A stretch of DNA of 20,553 nucleotides. Source: Chara braunii. Its lineage: Eukaryota; Streptophyta; Charophyceae; Charales; Characeae. The notes below the pieces were generated by a model. That model saw only the letters and a list, made by a program, of their open reading frames with translations. It had not been told where the DNA came from and did not search any database. Made by a program: the position numbers and the translations under genes. The DNA lies in contig BFEA01000071.1 in the NCBI GenBank assembly GCA_003427395.1, positions 3,619,670 to 3,640,222 of the forward strand. Reading direction: 5' to 3'. Within the stretch, counting starts at the first letter, position 1, and each line of letters opens with the position of its first letter. This document shows positions 16,855 to 20,553 of this stretch, one piece after another.

Positions 16855-17300
16855 GTTTGGCTGCCCTGTTGGTGTTGCTTCGTGCTTCACTGCACGGTTG
16901 TCGGGCTGATTGTCCGCTCGCCCTGTCGTTCCTTGCAGTGTGGTTGCGGTGCTTGTGTTGCCTTGCACTTCACTGCACGGTTGCTATGTTGTTCGTCCGC
17001 TTGTCTTGTCGTTCCTTGCAGTCGCCTTTGGTGTTGTGCAGTTGAGTGGCTTCAGGTGTGTTGCCTGGTGCTTCACAGAGTTGTTGCTCACTGCTGTGCT
17101 TGCTGCGTTCCTTCCTGGTGGGTCGTGTAGTCTGGCTACCTTGTTGGTGTTGCCTTGTGCTTCATTGCAAGGTTGTTGTGTTGCTCGTCCGCTTGCCGTG
17201 TAGTTCCTTGCAGTCGTTTTATGGCGTTGTGCAGTTGAGTGGCTTCAAGTGCATTGCCTGGTGCTTCGCAGAGTTGTTGTTCCCTGCTATGTTCCGCTTG
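16855..17300. repeat. imperfect direct-repeat array (about 83 and 192 bp)
   Basis: A unit containing TTGCCTTGTGCTTCACTGCA, a GTCCGCTTG word and TCGTTCCTTGCAGT appears with its GTTCCTTGCAGT word at 16928, 17011 and 17203. The last two are part of a longer 192-base repeat that also includes GTTGTGCAGTTGAGTGGCTT and a GCCTGGTGCTTC word (near 17034 and 17228). Overlapping Cys-rich frames in all phases suggest non-coding DNA. It lies directly upstream of the first hammerhead. Confidence 0.75.
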
Positions 17301-17366
17301 TGGGCAATCTGTCTTCAACAAGGGTCAAAGGGTTCATGACGCAAACCATCCAATACGAGGATTCCG

Positions 17367-17423
17367 CAGATTGTCAGGGTTCAGCCTCCTGATGAGTCGG
17401 TACAATTCCGACAAAACAGTCTG
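17367..17423 (+). ncRNA. type III hammerhead ribozyme, G12A variant
   Basis: Stem III CAGATTGT (17367-17374) pairs with ACAGTCTG (17416-17423), one G-U wobble. Cleavage would follow C17375 in GUC. A 13-nt stem-loop I (17376-17388, loop TTCAG) leads to CTGATGA (17389-17395). Stem II GTCGG/CCGAC closes a 7-nt loop (17396-17412). The next bases should be GAA but are AAA, so the conserved general-base G12 is A (17413). It is probably inactive or very weak. Confidence 0.8.
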
Positions 17424-17475
17424 TCATCACCAGCGTTTGCTTATTTTATTTTTTTCGCTCTCTGTTTTTCCAACT

Positions 17476-17484
17476 TGGTATCAG
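17476..17484 (+). promoter_or_regulatory. tRNA-Met-type primer binding site
   Basis: TGGTATCAG equals the first nine bases of TGGTATCAGAGC, the common PBS complementary to the 3' end of plant initiator tRNA-Met; the next bases (TAC) diverge. CCA, three bases before the PBS, could end the 5' LTR. Confidence 0.6.
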
Positions 17485-18048
17485 TACTTCATGCCTTTTT
17501 CGTTTGTTGCTTTGTGTTGGTTACCTGCCCCCCCTCCTCCCCCATGTCCTCCACCCTATGTGACTTGCAACCTCTTGTTGTCCAGTGCCTTGTTACCTCG
17601 CCGTCATTTGCCTCACCGTGTTTTGCCTTGACGGCCTTCGCATCGTCGTATTCCATGGGTATCTTAGCCGGGTGCTTGGGAACACCTCACCTTCTAATGA
17701 GCCTTGACGGGAGCAAGCGCCAAAAAGCGTATGAAGGGATGTGTCATCCCTCCTTGGTTGGTCACTACACCACCCTTGATGGTTATGCCATCGTTGCTCC
17801 CTGCTCCACCTAACACCCTAAACTGCTCCCCTCTAATTAATCCTCCATTTTCCTATGGAGTTGATGACTATGGGATAACCCTTCCCCCTAACCTATGCTA
17901 TGTTAAGACTGCAGCTAACACTACATGATGCTACGTTTGGACTGAAGGATGGTCTGGTTCCCCATGATTATGGGGCTGCCGTGTTATACACACCCATCAC
18001 ACACACACACACACTGGGCGATGTCGTGAGCCCTTATTGCAACCTGGG

Positions 18049-18105
18049 CGGACTGTCGGGGCTCAGCCTTCTGATGAGTCAGTGAAAGTCTGACGAAACA
18101 GTCTG
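18049..18105 (+). ncRNA. type III hammerhead ribozyme, intact core
   Basis: Stem III CGGACTGT (18049-18056) pairs with ACAGTCTG (18098-18105), cleavage after C18057 (GUC). Stem-loop I is GGGG-CTCAG-CCTT (18058-18070), followed by CTGATGA (18071-18077). Stem II GTCAG/CTGAC (18078-18082, 18090-18094) has a 7-nt loop TGAAAGT, then GAA (18095-18097). Every conserved core base is present, so it could self-cleave. Confidence 0.88.
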
Positions 18106-18113
18106 GCACAGTC

Positions 18114-18115
<2 letters not shown>

Positions 18116-18187
<72 letters not shown>
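18116..18187. repeat. (TG)n microsatellite
   Basis: About 72 bases of TG directly after the second hammerhead, followed by a short CT run. It may have expanded inside or at the end of the 3' LTR of the retrozyme-like element. The following 18190-18585 has no recognisable gene. Confidence 0.95.
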
Positions 18188-18188
<1 letters not shown>

Positions 18189-18584
18189 TGTGTCTCTCTC
18201 TGACACACACATATGCACAAAAAGAGATTGTTGCTCCTGAGCTTTTTGTTGTGCTGGAGATTGGGCTATGCATCAGGACGAGCTCTGCATCGAGAAGGTT
18301 GGATGTTGATGCTTGGCCTGTGCATTAGAGCGCGCCAACATGACTGAAGGCGAGTTATTTCGTGCTTTTTATTTGTATGTGTATGCTGACACGCTCGACT
18401 TCGGCTTTGCTACTCTACGCCTCTACTGTATGTTGCAATGCTCAACTTGAACTATGCTACTCTGCTCTGCGTTGCAAGGCCACGCTCAACGGTGTTCGAG
18501 AGAGAGCGGGATAGCGGGATTGGGAGCGACACTCTGTGGAGAGGAGGAAGCAGAGGGGGCGATGCGCGCCAGATTGAGCACGCT

Positions 18585-18585
<1 letters not shown>

Positions 18586-18675
<90 letters not shown>

Positions 18676-18676
18676 N

Positions 18677-18752
<76 letters not shown>

Positions 18753-18766
18753 GGGGGGGGGGGGGG
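18586..18766. repeat. (GA)n microsatellite with one N, ending in (G)25
   Basis: GA repeat from 18586 to 18741, broken by a single N at 18676, then 25 consecutive G at 18742-18766. The N suggests an unresolved length. Flanking DNA to about 18950 stays purine-rich. All apparent frames are repeat artefacts. Confidence 0.97.
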
Positions 18767-19325
18767 AGGGGAGCGGCATACAATAGAGAGGGGGAGGGGG
18801 AGATAGGCACTCGGTAGAGCGTGCGCCAGAGAGAGAGAGAGAAGGATAGCAGGAGCGGGATAGTGGGCGGGATAGCGGCAGCGGGAGCGGCACAGGGCGG
18901 AGAGCGGGGGGGGAACGGGGAGATGGGCGTGGGGTCGAGTGCGAGCGCGCGCGCGTTGTCGGAGGGCCCGACATTCAGGCCCTCCGCGGTGTGTCAATTG
19001 GCCACACCGGTTTCATGTTCTCGCCTGTGGGGAAAAGGGTATCCTATTAGCGTAATCTGAGGGAACCGCGGTCCAGTCTGATCTGCTTGACGGCACGGGC
19101 CTGCGCTGCGGGACAGAGGATAATTTAGTGCACGTCGTTGTTAACCATGTTATATGGTTGGGGAGTCGTGCATCCCAATGTATGCTACTTGTAATTTACA
19201 TAAATTTATTATTTTTTTGTTTATTTTTATTCTGCTTCATCAAGCTATTTAGCTCTGACCATTTCGTGGTCAGTCCTGCTGAGAAGCTACCACTGATTTT
19301 TGTGTGCAAGGGGCTCGTTTAGCCT
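18767..19325. other. no gene recognised
   Basis: GC- and purine-rich up to about 18990, then ordinary AT-richer DNA. No domain, RNA gene or terminal repeat could be supported. Confidence 0.45.
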
Positions 19326-19330
19326 TGACA

Positions 19331-19364
19331 ATAAAAATAAAATAAAATAAAAATAATAATAAAA
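19331..19364 (+). repeat. A-rich (AAAAT)n stretch
   Basis: Runs of AATAAAA-like units. It could be the poly(A) tail of a retroposed sequence upstream or simple low-complexity DNA; no parent element was recognised. Confidence 0.6.
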
Positions 19365-19369
19365 GAAGT

Positions 19370-19420
19370 TGGTCTAAGTGGTGACGGTACGCACATTGGC
19401 GAGGCTTGGATTGAGACCAG
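19370..19420 (+). other. possible tRNA-like (SINE head) A and B boxes
   Basis: TGGTCTAAGTGG (19370-19381) resembles a pol III A box and GGATTGAGACC (19408-19418) a B box. The spacing of about 38 bases is shorter than in a true tRNA, and no acceptor stem pairs. Very tentative. Confidence 0.2.
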
Positions 19421-20553
19421 TGAGTGTTGTGGGACTGAGATTTGTGTTACTGGGTCTGAAAACCAGCTTCGCCAGCAGGACCATCGGACCTAGAAATTAG
19501 CGCCAAAGGTAGTACTGCTGGGCTTGGTCTACCTAGGCAGTACCTTCCACATTCCCACCGATGCGTACGTGCGTGCGTTGCTGCCAAATGTCGAAGGACA
19601 CAACAGCCAGCAGGCGGCCTGAAAAATGGCCACTTGGCCGTTACAAGGAGGACTAGGGGTTGACTTTTAATCTCAGTTCTTGACACGCGCTCGGGGCGGA
19701 CATAGAGGATGAGTTGTCGGGAGGCCAAGGGCACATACTGCTGTGCCGCTTGTCGACCCGTGGAATTGCCACTTGGCAGTTAGCTTACCCTAAGGCTTTG
19801 ACTTGCGACATTCAATTATTTTGATGTACACGGCGACGAGAGAGAAGATCGTTTAAGATCTGTTGTGGCAGGCCATCACATGTGGCAGCTAAGTTTCAGT
19901 GGTGGGAATGTGATGATATAGCCAACTTTTCTTGCTAAGCATGGTTGTTAAGCAGTCTTACGATTGAACCCGCATGTAGCGGACCCACCAGGTGTGGTGC
20001 TCCGCTAGGGATGACGACAGAGATGGAGGATGAGGGAGGAGCGATACGGCACAAATCCCACGCAAGACTCCAGCGCACGTACTCCAAATTGTGCGAGTGT
20101 AGAATGATCTCGAAAACAGACAATGGCTGGGGTATACCCCAGCGGACTGACGGGGCTGGACTAGACTGGCTGGTACCGACAGAGGTACCGGCCTGGACTG
20201 GACTGCCCCGAATAAAACACAGGCCTGTGAGAACAGGACCAGAGGTCCGCTACACGATCCTCGGCCTGTGATGGATCGCCTAGATACAAGCATGCTTCCG
20301 CCAAGAAGCGGAACTCTACCAAAGAAAAGGAAAACCTGAGTAAGGGAACAAGGGAGCCCGGTATACTGGGCGCACCTAGATGAAGCATGCGGGGCTGCCT
20401 AACTAGGGCGTGAGGGCCGGCAGAGGGTAGAAAGGTGATGGGTAAGGGAATCATGCAAGTGACTCCTAAAGTGAGGGAAGTCGGAGCTAGATCCGTAAGA
20501 TGGGAAGCCAGGGCAACGCTACGGTCCCGATGCCTATGCGTATACCAAGGGAG
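19421..20553. other. no gene recognised to the window end
   Basis: Contains palindromes such as GGGGTATACCCC (near 20131) and a cluster of GGTACC words (20170-20192), but no exon, domain or repeat with clear borders. GGTACCAG-CCAGTCT-type words here resemble, in reverse, those at 9412-9440, hinting at a shared dispersed repeat. Confidence 0.4.

Larger units (their letters stand above)
17367..18105 (+). mobile_element. retrozyme-like element (minimum extent between two hammerheads)
   Basis: Two same-strand type III hammerhead motifs of identical length, cleavage sites 682 nt apart, with a primer-binding-site-like TGGTATCAG 53 bases after the first. Plant retrozymes are short non-coding LTR retrotransposons with a hammerhead in each LTR, a tRNA-Met PBS after the 5' LTR, and 600-1000-nt circular RNAs cut out between the ribozymes; this layout matches. 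No coding frame in the interval has a domain. LTR outer ends could not be fixed, because sequence beside the two motifs has diverged and a (TG)n tract follows the second. Confidence 0.75.

Noticed and set aside
16621-17203. Cys/Leu-rich long open frames as a secreted cysteine-rich protein
   Set aside because: Similar frames are open in several phases, the DNA is a direct-repeat array, and the cysteines show no regular spacing.

Overview
This window is eukaryotic nuclear DNA. It has spliced exons with GT/AG boundaries, long microsatellites, and several degraded plant-type Ty3/gypsy retrotransposons. The only host gene recognised is on the + strand: two exons (1162-1221 and 8603-8871) that read in one phase and resemble the WD40-repeat axonemal protein CFAP52 (WDR16/FAP52). 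A flagellar gene with huge repeat-filled introns, next to chromodomain-bearing gypsy elements, suggests a streptophyte with motile sperm, such as a charophyte like Chara or another flagellate-sperm lineage. That taxonomic placement is inference.

Layout: 1-1161 is a trinucleotide repeat and a pyrimidine-rich tract. The 7.4 kb intron 1222-8602 holds a 491-bp inverted-repeat DNA element (1384-1874), a minus-strand gypsy relic (element A, 2176-4522: gag, zinc knuckle, protease, RT), a plus-strand gypsy relic (element B, about 4800-7850: gag through the start of integrase), and a LINE reverse-transcriptase scrap (about 7955-8250). After the second exon, 8872 onward may be further intron. No later CFAP52 exon is certain, though a strong acceptor at 10335-10336 opens a short candidate.

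From 10.4 to 12.5 kb there is a 267-bp foldback, a (CT)n tract and a 20-21-bp minisatellite. From 12.57 to 15.74 kb lies a minus-strand chromovirus relic (element C: RNase H, integrase zinc finger, integrase core, C-terminal domain and chromodomain). Its integrase is split by a 1233-bp TG...CA solo-LTR-like insertion with a CATA target-site duplication. From 15.9 kb on there are strong inverted repeats, a duplicated CA tract and a local repeat array.

The most notable item is at 17367-18105: two same-strand 57-nt type III hammerhead ribozymes 682 nt apart, with a tRNA-Met-type primer binding site just after the first. This is the architecture of a retrozyme. The downstream copy has every core residue; the upstream copy has G12 replaced by A.

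All transposon coding regions carry stops, frameshifts or lost catalytic residues and look inactive. No tRNA, rRNA or CRISPR array was found. The final 1.1 kb has no recognisable gene.
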